Below are positions 33,658-41,010 of a stretch of DNA of 41,010 nucleotides, in pieces. The notes beneath the pieces were generated by a model, which did not search any database, was not told the origin of the DNA, and saw nothing but the letters and a program-made list of their open reading frames with translations. The stretch comes from Novosphingobium panipatense. GTDB lineage: Bacteria; Pseudomonadota; Alphaproteobacteria; Sphingomonadales; Sphingomonadaceae. Location of the stretch: contig NZ_MSQB01000036.1 in the NCBI RefSeq assembly GCF_002149965.1, forward strand, positions 1-41,010. The letters are read 5' to 3'. The first letter of the stretch is position 1; each line of letters begins with the position of its first letter. The position numbers and the translations under genes were made by a program.

Positions 33658-34671
33658 TCAGGTGACCGTCCAAGTCTGCCCCCGCGCCAGCAGCTTGCCG
33701 AGATCGGCGGCCTTGCCCGCGATCACACTCTCCCGCTCGGCCAGGACCGCGCTCTCGAAAGTCGGCGCGGGATCGTCGTGGATCACCCCCAGCGCCATGG
33801 GGCAAGGGCCGAAGGGCATTTCCACCAGCATATGGGCCAGCCCCCGGTTGCGCACGTTGTGGACCAGCACCCCCGCCCCGCGCCAGTCCTCCCCGTCGAC
33901 ATCGACGACCTTCAGCGAAAGCGTCTCCAAGTCGAGCGCCAGGCCCTTCGTTCCCTTGGCAAAGAGCAGCGGCTCCCCGTCACGGCAATGGACCTGCCTG
34001 TCCGCCGCCACGGACTTGTCGGTGAAATCGTCGAAGCGGTCCTTGTTGTAGACGATGCAATTCTGGAAGATCTCGATGAAAGCCGCGCCCTTGTGCCGAT
34101 AGGCAGCCTGGAGCACTTCGGACAGGTCTTTCGAGACATCGTAGCTGCGCGCCACGAAGCGGGCGCCCGCGCCGAGCGCAAAGGCGCAGGGGCTGGCGGG
34201 GCGATCCACTGACCCTGCCGGTGAACTCGGCGAAGGCGTGCCCGTGCGGCTCGTCGGCGAATACTGCCCTTTGGTAAGGCCGTAGATCTCGTTGTTGAAC
34301 AACATGATCTGGCAATCGAGATTGCGCCGCAGCACATGCATGGTGTGATTGCCGCCGATCGACATGCCGTCCCCGTCGCCGGTGACCAGCCAGACATCGA
34401 GATTCGGATTGGCCAGCTTGATCCCCGTCGCCACGGCCGGGGCGCGCCCGTGGATCGAGTGGAAGCCGTAGCTCTCCACGTAATAGGGAAACCGGCTCGA
34501 ACAGCCGATGCCGGAGACGAACACGGTGTTCTTCGGATCGGCCCCGAGCAGCGGCAGGGTCCGCTGGACTGCCTTGAGGATCGCATAGTCGCCGCAGCCG
34601 GGACACCAGCGCACTTCCTGGTCCGTTTCCCAGTCCTTCAGCGTGGTCTCAATCGAGGTCATGTCGTTCAT
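33658..34671 (-). CDS. korB: 2-oxoglutarate/2-oxoacid:ferredoxin oxidoreductase beta subunit
   Basis: The 337-residue subunit carries the thiamine-diphosphate site (GDGDGMSIGGNH, 98-109, and LFNNEIYGLTKGQ) and four cysteines (Cys23, Cys26, Cys57, Cys205) in the positions that hold the single [4Fe-4S] cluster of two-subunit enzymes. With KorA it converts 2-oxoglutarate and CoA to succinyl-CoA and CO2 with reduced ferredoxin. The 22-bp gap from korA shows an operon. 2-Oxoglutarate specificity is inferred from similarity; other 2-oxoacids are possible. Confidence 0.92.
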   Translation of the reverse strand: MNDMTSIETTLKDWETDQEVRWCPGCGDYAILKAVQRTLPLLGADPKNTVFVSGIGCSSRFPYYVESYGFHSIHGRAPAVATGIKLANPNLDVWLVTGDGDGMSIGGNHTMHVLRRNLDCQIMLFNNEIYGLTKGQYSPTSRTGTPSPSSPAGSVDRPASPCAFALGAGARFVARSYDVSKDLSEVLQAAYRHKGAAFIEIFQNCIVYNKDRFDDFTDKSVAADRQVHCRDGEPLLFAKGTKGLALDLETLSLKVVDVDGEDWRGAGVLVHNVRNRGLAHMLVEMPFGPCPMALGVIHDDPAPTFESAVLAERESVIAGKAADLGKLLARGQTWTVT

Positions 34672-34693
34672 GCTGGCGTCTCCACGCGGTGCC

Positions 34694-36655
34694 TCAGGGT
34701 TGCTCGATTTCCGGCCCGGGAAGCTGGGTTTCGTTCACTTCCACCTCGCCGCCTTCGTTACCGGGAACATCGTCGAAGAAGCGCGCGATCGAGTCATCCA
34801 GTTCGGCGATGGCAAAGGGCTGTCCGCTGGTCTTGGTCAGCGACACCGCGTCCACCAGGAACCGGTCGCGCAGCACGGTCTTGAACTGGCCCGTGTTCAT
34901 CTCGGGCACGAGCACATGATCGAAGGCCGCCAGCACGTCGCCCAGATTGGCTGAAAGCGGCCAGATATGCCGGACATGCGCATGGCTGACCGCCAGCCCA
35001 CGCTTGCGCGCGCGCCTTACCGCCTGGTGGATGGGCCCGTAAGTCGAGCCCCAGCCGACCACCAGCAGTTTCCCGCTTGCCTCACCCAGGCACAGGTCCT
35101 GCGCCGGAATGGCGGCGGCAATACCGTCGATCCTGGCCTTTCGCGCGTCGGTCTGCGCCTGGTGGACGTCGGGCGCGTAATCGATGTTGCCGGTATCCAG
35201 TGCCTTCTCGATCCCGCCGATGCGGTGCATCAGGCCGGGCGTACCGGGCCGGATCCAGGGCCGCACACCGCGCGCGTCGCGCTTGTAGGGGAGCACCCCG
35301 TCCGCGCCGTTCGGCTCTTCGAGGAAACTGACGGGAAAGGGCGCGAAGGCCGCCGGATCGGGCACTTTCCAGGGTTCCGAGGCATTGGCGATATAGCCGT
35401 CCGTCAGCAGGATCACCGGCGTCATGTACTGCACGGCAATGCGGCAGGCCTCGATCGCACAGGCGAAAGCATCGGTGGGAGAGCGGGCGGCGATCACCGG
35501 CAGCGCAGCGTCGCCGTTGCGGCCGTAGACGGCCTGATAGAGGTCCGACTGCTCGGTCTTGGTCGGCAGGCCGGTGGAAGGCCCGCCGCGCTGGGAATTG
35601 ACGATCACCAGCGGAAGCTCCGTCATCACCGCCAGCCCCATCGCCTCGCCCTTGAGCGCGATACCCGGCCCCGAAGAGGACGTGACGCCAAGCTGCCCGG
35701 CATAGCTGGCGCCGATCGCGGCGCAGATCGCGGCGATCTCGTCCTCGGCCTGGAAGGTGGTGACGCCGAACTCCTTCATCCGCACGAGGTGGTGCAGGAT
35801 CGCCGAGGCGGGGGTGATGGGATAGCCGCCGAAGAACATCGGCAATCCGGCCAGTCGGCATCCCGTGACCAGCCCCAGCGAAATCGCCTCCGCGCCGGTC
35901 ACCGTCCTGTAGAGCCCCGGTTCGCTCGGCACCGGATCGATGTGCAGGCGGCGCAGCGGCCCCGCCAGTTCCGCCGTTTCGCCATAGGCATGCCCGGCAT
36001 TGAGCGCGGCGATATTGGCCTCGGCCAAGACCGGATTCCCGGCGAACTTGGCCTTCAGCCAGTCGACCAGCGGTTGTCGTGCGCGATCGAACATCCAGAG
36101 CGCCAGGCCCAGCGTCCACATGTTCTTGCAGCGCAGCGCCTCCTTGTTGCCGAGGCCGAAAGGCTTCACCGCCTCCAGCGTCAGCGCGGAGATATCGAAG
36201 GCCATGACCTGCCAGCGCGCAAGGCTGCCGTCCTCCAGCGGATCCTCGGCGTATTTCGCCTTTTCCAGGTTGCGCTTGCCGAACTCTCCGCTGTCCACGA
36301 TGACCAGACCACCCGGCTTGAGGGCATGGATATTGGTCTTCAGCGCGGCCGGGTTCATTGCCACCAGCACGTCCGGGGCATCCCCGGCCGTGGTGATTTC
36401 GCTCGAACCGAAATTGATCTGGAAGGCCGATACGCCGAACAATGTGCCTTGGGGCGCGCGGATCTCCGCCGGAAAGTCAGGGAACGTCGCCAGATCGTTT
36501 CCGGCCAGGGCGGTGGAGAGCGTGAACTGCCCTCCGGTCAACTGCATGCCGTCGCCCGAGTCGCCCGCAAAGCGCACCACGACCGCCTCGACCGCCCCGT
36601 CGCCGGGGTCAAAATGCCGAGGCCCGCTTTCAACCGATGAGATTGTCGCCATCAT
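34694..36655 (-). CDS. korA: 2-oxoglutarate/2-oxoacid:ferredoxin oxidoreductase alpha subunit (gamma-alpha fusion)
   Basis: The 653-residue protein joins the gamma domain (about 25-220, VVRFAGDSGDGMQLTGGQF) to the alpha domains (about 240-620). The conserved GGYPITPAS is at about 278-286, and TEQSDLYQAVYGRNGDA and the CoA-binding region follow. This gamma-alpha fusion is the standard two-subunit form found in aerobes. The start is ATG 36655 or the adjacent ATG 36652, with GGGAGAAAG upstream. It is the first gene of korAB and divergent from rppH across 276 bp. Confidence 0.93.
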   Translation of the reverse strand: MMATISSVESGPRHFDPGDGAVEAVVVRFAGDSGDGMQLTGGQFTLSTALAGNDLATFPDFPAEIRAPQGTLFGVSAFQINFGSSEITTAGDAPDVLVAMNPAALKTNIHALKPGGLVIVDSGEFGKRNLEKAKYAEDPLEDGSLARWQVMAFDISALTLEAVKPFGLGNKEALRCKNMWTLGLALWMFDRARQPLVDWLKAKFAGNPVLAEANIAALNAGHAYGETAELAGPLRRLHIDPVPSEPGLYRTVTGAEAISLGLVTGCRLAGLPMFFGGYPITPASAILHHLVRMKEFGVTTFQAEDEIAAICAAIGASYAGQLGVTSSSGPGIALKGEAMGLAVMTELPLVIVNSQRGGPSTGLPTKTEQSDLYQAVYGRNGDAALPVIAARSPTDAFACAIEACRIAVQYMTPVILLTDGYIANASEPWKVPDPAAFAPFPVSFLEEPNGADGVLPYKRDARGVRPWIRPGTPGLMHRIGGIEKALDTGNIDYAPDVHQAQTDARKARIDGIAAAIPAQDLCLGEASGKLLVVGWGSTYGPIHQAVRRARKRGLAVSHAHVRHIWPLSANLGDVLAAFDHVLVPEMNTGQFKTVLRDRFLVDAVSLTKTSGQPFAIAELDDSIARFFDDVPGNEGGEVEVNETQLPGPEIEQP

Positions 36656-36931
36656 CGCTTTCTCCCGGGAATGCCGGTCTGATGCCGGCGCGCTATTTCC
36701 CTGTGCCCAAACTATGCTGGCTTACTATCGGAGCAAAACAGAAAAACTGCCCGCGCTGGAAATTCCGCTGTCCCGGCGCCTCCTGCCTGTCATCGGTTAC
36801 CGGACGTGGAACCATAAATGGCGCTGGCATTGCGCATGGGCTTGGGCCATTCTACGGGCATGTGCTCCGGTAATCCTTCGCCGATTTCCCGAAACAGCTT
36901 TCTCCAAACGATCATGGAATCCCGTTCACCG

Positions 36932-37414
36932 ATGAAAGACTTCGCGTCCCTGCCCTACCGCCCCTGCGTCGGCGTCATGCTCGTCAATTCCGACGGCAAG
37001 GTTTTCGTCGGCAAGCGGATCGACACCAAGGAAGGCGACTGGTGGCAGATGCCGCAAGGCGGCGTCGACGATGGAGAAGACCTGAAGGCCGCAGCCTTGC
37101 GCGAACTCTGGGAAGAGACCGGCGCGACCGAACGGAACGTCACCCTCCTCACGCAGACGCGGGAAGAACTGCTCTACGACCTGCCGGACGAACTGATCGG
37201 CAAGCTCTGGAAGGGCAAGTATCGCGGCCAGCGCCAGACCTGGTTCCTCGCCCGGTTCGACGGCAAAGACGCCGACATCGATCTTGAGGCCCACAAGCCG
37301 GCCGAATTCTGCGAGTGGAAATGGATCGAGCCGGAACTGCTGCCGGAACTGATCGTCCCCTTCAAGAAGCGCGTCTACCGCGCCGTTCTGGAAGAATTCC
37401 GCGCGCTGATCTGA
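36932..37414 (+). CDS. rppH: RNA pyrophosphohydrolase RppH (Nudix)
   Basis: The 160-residue Nudix hydrolase removes pyrophosphate from the 5' end of mRNAs and so starts their decay. The complete Nudix box G-x5-E-x7-R-E-x2-E-E-x-G-x is at residues 43-65 (GGVDDGEDLKAAALRELWEE). The YRPCVGVMLVN opening, WWQMPQGG and the late EFCEWKWIEP are typical of RppH. ATG 36932 is chosen for family length; ATG 36914 would add six residues and lacks a ribosome-binding site. A REP-like hairpin follows directly. Confidence 0.92.
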   Translation: MKDFASLPYRPCVGVMLVNSDGKVFVGKRIDTKEGDWWQMPQGGVDDGEDLKAAALRELWEETGATERNVTLLTQTREELLYDLPDELIGKLWKGKYRGQRQTWFLARFDGKDADIDLEAHKPAEFCEWKWIEPELLPELIVPFKKRVYRAVLEEFRALI

Positions 37415-37416
37415 CC

Positions 37417-37484
37417 CTTCGACAGGCTCAGCTTAGATGGGTTTGAGTTAAACCCAAACCCCGCTCAGGCTGAGCCTGTCGAAG
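37417..37484. repeat. REP-like inverted repeat, possible two-way terminator
   Basis: CTTCGACAGGCTCAGC (37417-37432) pairs perfectly with its complement at 37469-37484 (16 bp). A second perfect hairpin TGGGTTT/AAACCCA (37438-37444 with 37450-37456) lies between. I recall the CTTCGACAGGCTCAG core as a dispersed repeat in many proteobacterial, notably sphingomonad, genomes. It sits between the convergent rppH and TPR genes. Confidence 0.75.
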
Positions 37485-37493
37485 CCCCAAAAC

Positions 37494-38000
37494 TCAGTTT
37501 TCCGACACGACCGGCTTCGGCGCCGCGGCTTCCGCCGTCATCACGCGCGTGGCAGGCGTCCTGGCGATGACGGCAGCAAGCTTCTCCGTCTCGGCGCAAT
37601 CCTTGCCGCAGAGCGTCTGCAACCGCGCGAGATTGCGGTTGGCCTTGTCGGTCGCGCCCTTTTCCGCCAGCGCCATGCCTTCGCCTGCCAAAGCGGCGAT
37701 ATTGCGGGGATCGCTGGTCAGGGCGACGCGGTAATAGTGCAGCGCCTTGCCCTGAAGGCCTTGCTTGCGTGTGGCATCGGCCAGTGCGAGCAACACGGTA
37801 ACGCTGCCCGGTTCCACCGTCAGCGCGGCTTCATAGGCATCGATGGCGCCGTTCACATTGCCTGAATCAATTGCGGTGCGCCCCTCGGCCAGCAGATTCG
37901 CAGCGCGGGGATCGAGCGCCGCAGCGGGCTCGGAAAGAATGGCGCTGGAGGAAACGGCAGCTACAAGGGATAGAGCAATCGCAACGGGCGTGTAACGCAT
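37494..38000 (-). CDS. Exported TPR-repeat protein
   Basis: The 168-residue product has a signal peptide (MRYTPVAIALSLVAAVSSSAILSEPAAA, about 1-28). At least two tetratricopeptide units follow (AANLLAEGRTAIDSGNVNGAIDAY..., ALHYYRVALTSDPRNIAALAG...). Two cysteines close together (LCGKDC) may form a disulfide. It is probably periplasmic and binds a partner protein. ATG 38000 follows AAGGA at about nine bases; ATG 38036 or 38033 would add an unlikely polar extension before the signal peptide. Confidence 0.85.
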   Translation of the reverse strand: MRYTPVAIALSLVAAVSSSAILSEPAAALDPRAANLLAEGRTAIDSGNVNGAIDAYEAALTVEPGSVTVLLALADATRKQGLQGKALHYYRVALTSDPRNIAALAGEGMALAEKGATDKANRNLARLQTLCGKDCAETEKLAAVIARTPATRVMTAEAAAPKPVVSEN

Positions 38001-38049
38001 CAAAATGTCCTTGGCCGAGGGCTTCGTCCTCATCATGGCGCCGACGCTA

Positions 38050-39222
38050 TCACAGCCGCTCGAAGCGCGCGACGAAAAAGCCATCGGTCCCGTCCTGCCA
38101 CGGGGAAAGCCTGAGACCGGCCCCGCGCACGGTTCCTGCGGGCAGATCCGGCACGGCCGACCGCCAGCCGGGATGGCGCGCAAGAAAGCCCTCGGCCTGA
38201 CGCATGCCTTCCTCGTCGAGCAGCGAGCAGGTCACGAAGATCAGCCTTCCGCCCGGCTTGACCAGTCCTGCCGCCACGTCGAGCAGCCGCGACTGCGTGG
38301 CGGCGTAGCGGGCGAGCTGGGCCTCGGTAAGCCGCCACCGTGCCTCGGGATTGCGGCGCCATGTGCCGGTGCCGGAGCACGGCGCATCGACCAACACCGC
38401 ATCGGCGGCATCGGCAAAACGCTGAAGCGCCTGCATTTCCTTGCCCGGATCGAGCAGGACAGTCTCGATACAGGTCGCTCCGGCGCGTTCGGCGCGGGGC
38501 GCAAGGCGCGACAGCCGCGTGCGATCGGCATCGCTGGCCACCAGCGTACCACCATTTTCCATCGCCGCCGCCAGCGTGAGCGTCTTGCCCCCCGCCCCGG
38601 CGCAAAGATCGATCACCGTTTCGCCCGGCCGCGCCGCCGTGGCCTCGCAAGTCAGCTGCGATCCGGTATCCTGCACCTCGATGGCGCCGCGAAGATAGGC
38701 GTCGGACTGTTCGATGCGGGTTTCGGGTGGATAGCGCCAGCCATGGGCGGCCACCGAACGCTCGCCGCCTTCCGGTAAGTCCAGCAGTCCCGCCCGCAAG
38801 GTGTTGACCCGAATGTCGAGCGGCGCGCGGTCCAGCAGCGCCATGGCATCGGTTTCGGAGACATCGCTGGCGGCGAGCCGGTCGACCAGCCAGCGCGGCG
38901 CCAGCCCCGCCTCGGCCACCGGCTCGCCGGGCACGATCTGCGCGGGCGAATGGCCGATGCCGTCGAACAGCGCCGCGACTTGCGGATCTTCCGCCGCCAC
39001 GCGCAGCATGGCCGCGCGGCCCGTCTCGGGTATTTCGCCGCAGGCCCGGATCGCGCGGTAAGTCAACTCGCGAACCGCGCGCCGGTCCTTGCTGCCCGCG
39101 AAACGGCGCGTGCGGAACCAGTCGGAAATCAGCCGGTCGGCAGGCGCACCATTGGCGCGCGCCGCCGCGATCACCAGGTCCAGAACCTCGATCGCTGCCT
39201 CTACGCGCGCGCCCGGCGTCAT
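38050..39222 (-). CDS. rsmB: RsmB/NOP2-family RNA m5C methyltransferase
   Basis: The 390-residue enzyme has the SAM motif DLCAGAGGKT (205-214), DAPCSGTG (279-286) with Cys282, and TCSLLDEEG with Cys332: the two cysteines of RNA m5C methyltransferases (Cys332 nucleophile, Cys282 release). The N-terminal third is a helical RNA-binding region that may be a reduced NusB-like domain. It probably methylates a cytosine of 16S rRNA (C967 in E. coli); the target is inferred. It is 23 bp downstream of guaB on the same strand, so the two may be co-transcribed. Confidence 0.92.
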   Translation of the reverse strand: MTPGARVEAAIEVLDLVIAAARANGAPADRLISDWFRTRRFAGSKDRRAVRELTYRAIRACGEIPETGRAAMLRVAAEDPQVAALFDGIGHSPAQIVPGEPVAEAGLAPRWLVDRLAASDVSETDAMALLDRAPLDIRVNTLRAGLLDLPEGGERSVAAHGWRYPPETRIEQSDAYLRGAIEVQDTGSQLTCEATAARPGETVIDLCAGAGGKTLTLAAAMENGGTLVASDADRTRLSRLAPRAERAGATCIETVLLDPGKEMQALQRFADAADAVLVDAPCSGTGTWRRNPEARWRLTEAQLARYAATQSRLLDVAAGLVKPGGRLIFVTCSLLDEEGMRQAEGFLARHPGWRSAVPDLPAGTVRGAGLRLSPWQDGTDGFFVARFERL

Positions 39223-39245
39223 GCCCCTGCCCCAGCCCTATGCGA

Positions 39246-40703
39246 TCAGCGCGAAGGGTAGTTCGGCGCCTCGCGCGTGATGGTCACGTCGTGGACATGG
39301 CTCTCGCGCAGGCCGGCGTTGGTGATGCGCACGAACTGCGCGCCCTTGCGCAGATCCTCGATCGTGGCCGAGCCGGTGTAGCCCATGGCCGCCTTCACGC
39401 CGCCGACGAGCTGGTGGATGACGTCCTTGGCCGGGCCCTTGTAGGCGACCTGGCCTTCGATGCCTTCGGGAACCAGCTTCATCTGGTCCTTGATGTCGCC
39501 CTGGAAGTAGCGGTCGGCCGAACCCCGGCCCATCGCGCCCACCGAGCCCATGCCGCGATACGACTTGTAGGCGCGGCCCTGGTAGAGGAAGGTTTCGCCC
39601 GGCGCTTCCTCGGTGCCTGCCAGCATCGAGCCGACCATGATGGTCGATGCACCTGCGGCGAGCGCCTTGGCGGCGTCGCCCGAAGTGCGCAGACCGCCGT
39701 CGGCGATCACCGGCACGCCCGACTTGTCGGCCTCTTCGGCGGCATCCATGATGGCGGTGAGCTGCGGCACGCCGACACCCGCGACGATGCGCGTGGTGCA
39801 GATCGAGCCCGGCCCGATGCCTACCTTCACGCAGTCCGCACCGGCATCGATCAGCGCGCGCGCTGCTTCGGCGGTGGCGATGTTGCCGGCGATGACCTGT
39901 GCGGAGTTCGACAGCTTCTTCACGCGCTCAACCGCGAGCGCCACGTCCTTGTTATGGCCGTGGGCAGTGTCGATGACGACAACGTCGCATTCGGCGGCCA
40001 GCAGCGCTTCGGTACGGGCGAAGCCCTTGTCGCCCACGGTGGTCGCGGCAGCGACGCGCAGGCGGCCGGCCGGATCCTTGGTGGCGTCGGGATAGGTGAC
40101 GGCCTTCTCGATGTCCTTGACGGTGATCAGCCCGACGCAGCGGAAATCGTTATCGACCACAAGCAGCTTCTCGATGCGGCGGGCGTGCAGCAGGCGGCGT
40201 GCCTCGTCCTGGTCGACGCCCAGCTTCACCGTGGCGAGATTCTCGTGCGTCATCAGTTCGCGCACCGGCTGCGCCGGGTTGGCGGCGAAGCGCACGTCGC
40301 GGTTGGTGAGAATGCCGACCAGCTTCCCCGAGCTTTCGACCACCGGAATGCCGCTGATCCGGTTGGCGAGCATGATGGCCTGCGCTTCCCCAAGCGTGGC
40401 ATCGGGCGAGATCGTGATCGGATTGACGACCATGCCGCTTTCGAACCGCTTCACGGCGCGCACGGCCGCACACTGTTCCTCGATCGTGAGGTTGCGGTGA
40501 AGCACGCCGATGCCGCCCAGCTGCGCCATGACGATGGCCATGTCGGCCTCGGTTACAGTGTCCATCGCGGAGGAGATGACCGGGATGTTCAGCGCGATCT
40601 CGCGCGTGAGGCGGCTGCGGGTATCGGCCTGGGTGGGGACGATGTCGGACTTCGCGGGACGAAGCAGTACGTCGTCGAAAGTTAGTCCGAGCTGGATATC
40701 CAT
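39246..40703 (-). CDS. guaB: IMP dehydrogenase GuaB
   Basis: The 485-residue enzyme oxidises IMP to XMP with NAD, the first step to GMP. The barrel opens with GLTFDDVLLRPA. A pair of CBS domains lies at about 90-205. The catalytic loop GIGPGSICTTR carries Cys302, and the flap has YRGMGSVGAM. ATG 40703 (MDIQLGLTFDD) is preferred; ATG 40715 adds four residues and its only ribosome-binding-site-like sequence is two bases away. The downstream rsmB gene is close. Confidence 0.97.
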   Translation of the reverse strand: MDIQLGLTFDDVLLRPAKSDIVPTQADTRSRLTREIALNIPVISSAMDTVTEADMAIVMAQLGGIGVLHRNLTIEEQCAAVRAVKRFESGMVVNPITISPDATLGEAQAIMLANRISGIPVVESSGKLVGILTNRDVRFAANPAQPVRELMTHENLATVKLGVDQDEARRLLHARRIEKLLVVDNDFRCVGLITVKDIEKAVTYPDATKDPAGRLRVAAATTVGDKGFARTEALLAAECDVVVIDTAHGHNKDVALAVERVKKLSNSAQVIAGNIATAEAARALIDAGADCVKVGIGPGSICTTRIVAGVGVPQLTAIMDAAEEADKSGVPVIADGGLRTSGDAAKALAAGASTIMVGSMLAGTEEAPGETFLYQGRAYKSYRGMGSVGAMGRGSADRYFQGDIKDQMKLVPEGIEGQVAYKGPAKDVIHQLVGGVKAAMGYTGSATIEDLRKGAQFVRITNAGLRESHVHDVTITREAPNYPSR

Positions 40704-40820
40704 GTGCGCCACCATAACCTTTACCGGGGAGAATCGTGGCGGCCCATGTAATCAAAGGGGGGCGTCAGGGCTAGAGCCTTTTCAAGACTCCCGGCCATTT
40801 CAATTCCGGGGGCAAACGCC

Positions 40821-41009
40821 CTACTTGCGCTTCCTTTCCGGGGCTGGAACCGCCGGTTCGACCGGATTTGCGGGCACCCGGCGCAAGTCCCCGAACCAGC
40901 GCCCCAGCGCGGTCAGCATCTTCACGTCGCGTGTGGATGGCTCCCGCGTTGCGGTGCGATTTTCTGACGTTCTGACATGCCATATCGAGTGCAGTCGCGT
41001 GTCCGGCCT
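40821..41009 (-). CDS. 3' end of an unidentified gene (partial)
   Basis: A frame open from the window edge to TAG at 40823-40821 gives 62 residues ending in MLTALGRWFGDLRRVPANP and a basic Pro-rich tail. I prefer it to an overlapping frame (40771-40983) because the product is less arginine/glycine-scrambled and its end is a plausible C-terminus. No family is recognised, and the gene start is outside the window. It could also be non-coding. Confidence 0.3.
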   Translation of the reverse strand, partial: RPDTRLHSIWHVRTSENRTATREPSTRDVKMLTALGRWFGDLRRVPANPVEPAVPAPERKRK

Positions 41010-41010
41010 T

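Noticed and set aside
40771..40983. 70-codon frame at the right edge
   Set aside because: Arg/Gly-rich with no clear ribosome-binding site; an overlapping frame open to the window edge looks more like a real C-terminus, though both are weak.

Overview
The window is GC-rich chromosomal DNA from an alphaproteobacterium, most likely a sphingomonad (Novosphingobium or a close relative). The evidence is a SapC-family protein, a CpdR-type response regulator, a dimeric NADP isocitrate dehydrogenase, an alphaproteobacterial-type SOS operator (GTTC-N7-GTTC) and many products typical of sphingomonads. Genes are tightly packed on both strands. There is no transposase, integrase, phage gene or CRISPR array, so this is core chromosome with one small structured repeat.

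Left part (1-10.6 kb): the end of an rRNA pseudouridine synthase gene overlaps rsmD. A convergent gene encodes a secreted protein with six tandem 11-residue repeats. Then come the UvrD/PcrA helicase behind an exact SOS box, a secreted type-B carboxylesterase, an RhlE-type RNA helicase, a small exported protein of unknown function, a D-2-hydroxyglutarate/D-lactate-type FAD dehydrogenase and a SapC-family protein.

Centre (10.6-24 kb): a probable suhB/MmgR-like small RNA with a UCCUCC loop, an N-formylglutamate amidohydrolase next to cpdR, tRNA-Val(GAC) with its own promoter and terminator, icd, a TauD-type dioxygenase preceded by a TetR regulator (with a palindrome on the -35 box of the dioxygenase promoter), a PA0069-type radical SAM gene behind a second exact SOS box, two small envelope proteins, an AlkK-like acyl-CoA ligase, dnaE and an RcnB-like protein.

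Right part (24-41 kb): a 94-residue protein whose gene overlaps a glutathione peroxidase gene, lolCD (lipoprotein export), purF behind a nested inverted-repeat leader and coupled to a short-chain dehydrogenase, a PilZ protein, a cyclopropane-fatty-acid synthase, a 264-bp element with perfect 31-bp inverted ends and two internal hairpins, a CPD photolyase facing a PAP2 phosphatase, korAB (2-oxoglutarate:ferredoxin oxidoreductase), rppH, a REP-like inverted repeat, a TPR protein, rsmB, guaB and the 3' end of an unidentified gene.

Two themes link the genes. One is genome maintenance (uvrD, radical SAM, dnaE, phrB), with the only two exact GTTC-N7-GTTC sites found by eye each lying in the promoter of a maintenance-type gene. 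The other is 2-oxoglutarate chemistry (icd, korAB, the FAD dehydrogenase, the TauD enzyme), although those genes are scattered. The least explained items are the three-armed repeat at 31208-31471, the purF leader at 27161-27233, the small RNA at about 10656-10757 and the SOS-linked radical SAM gene.
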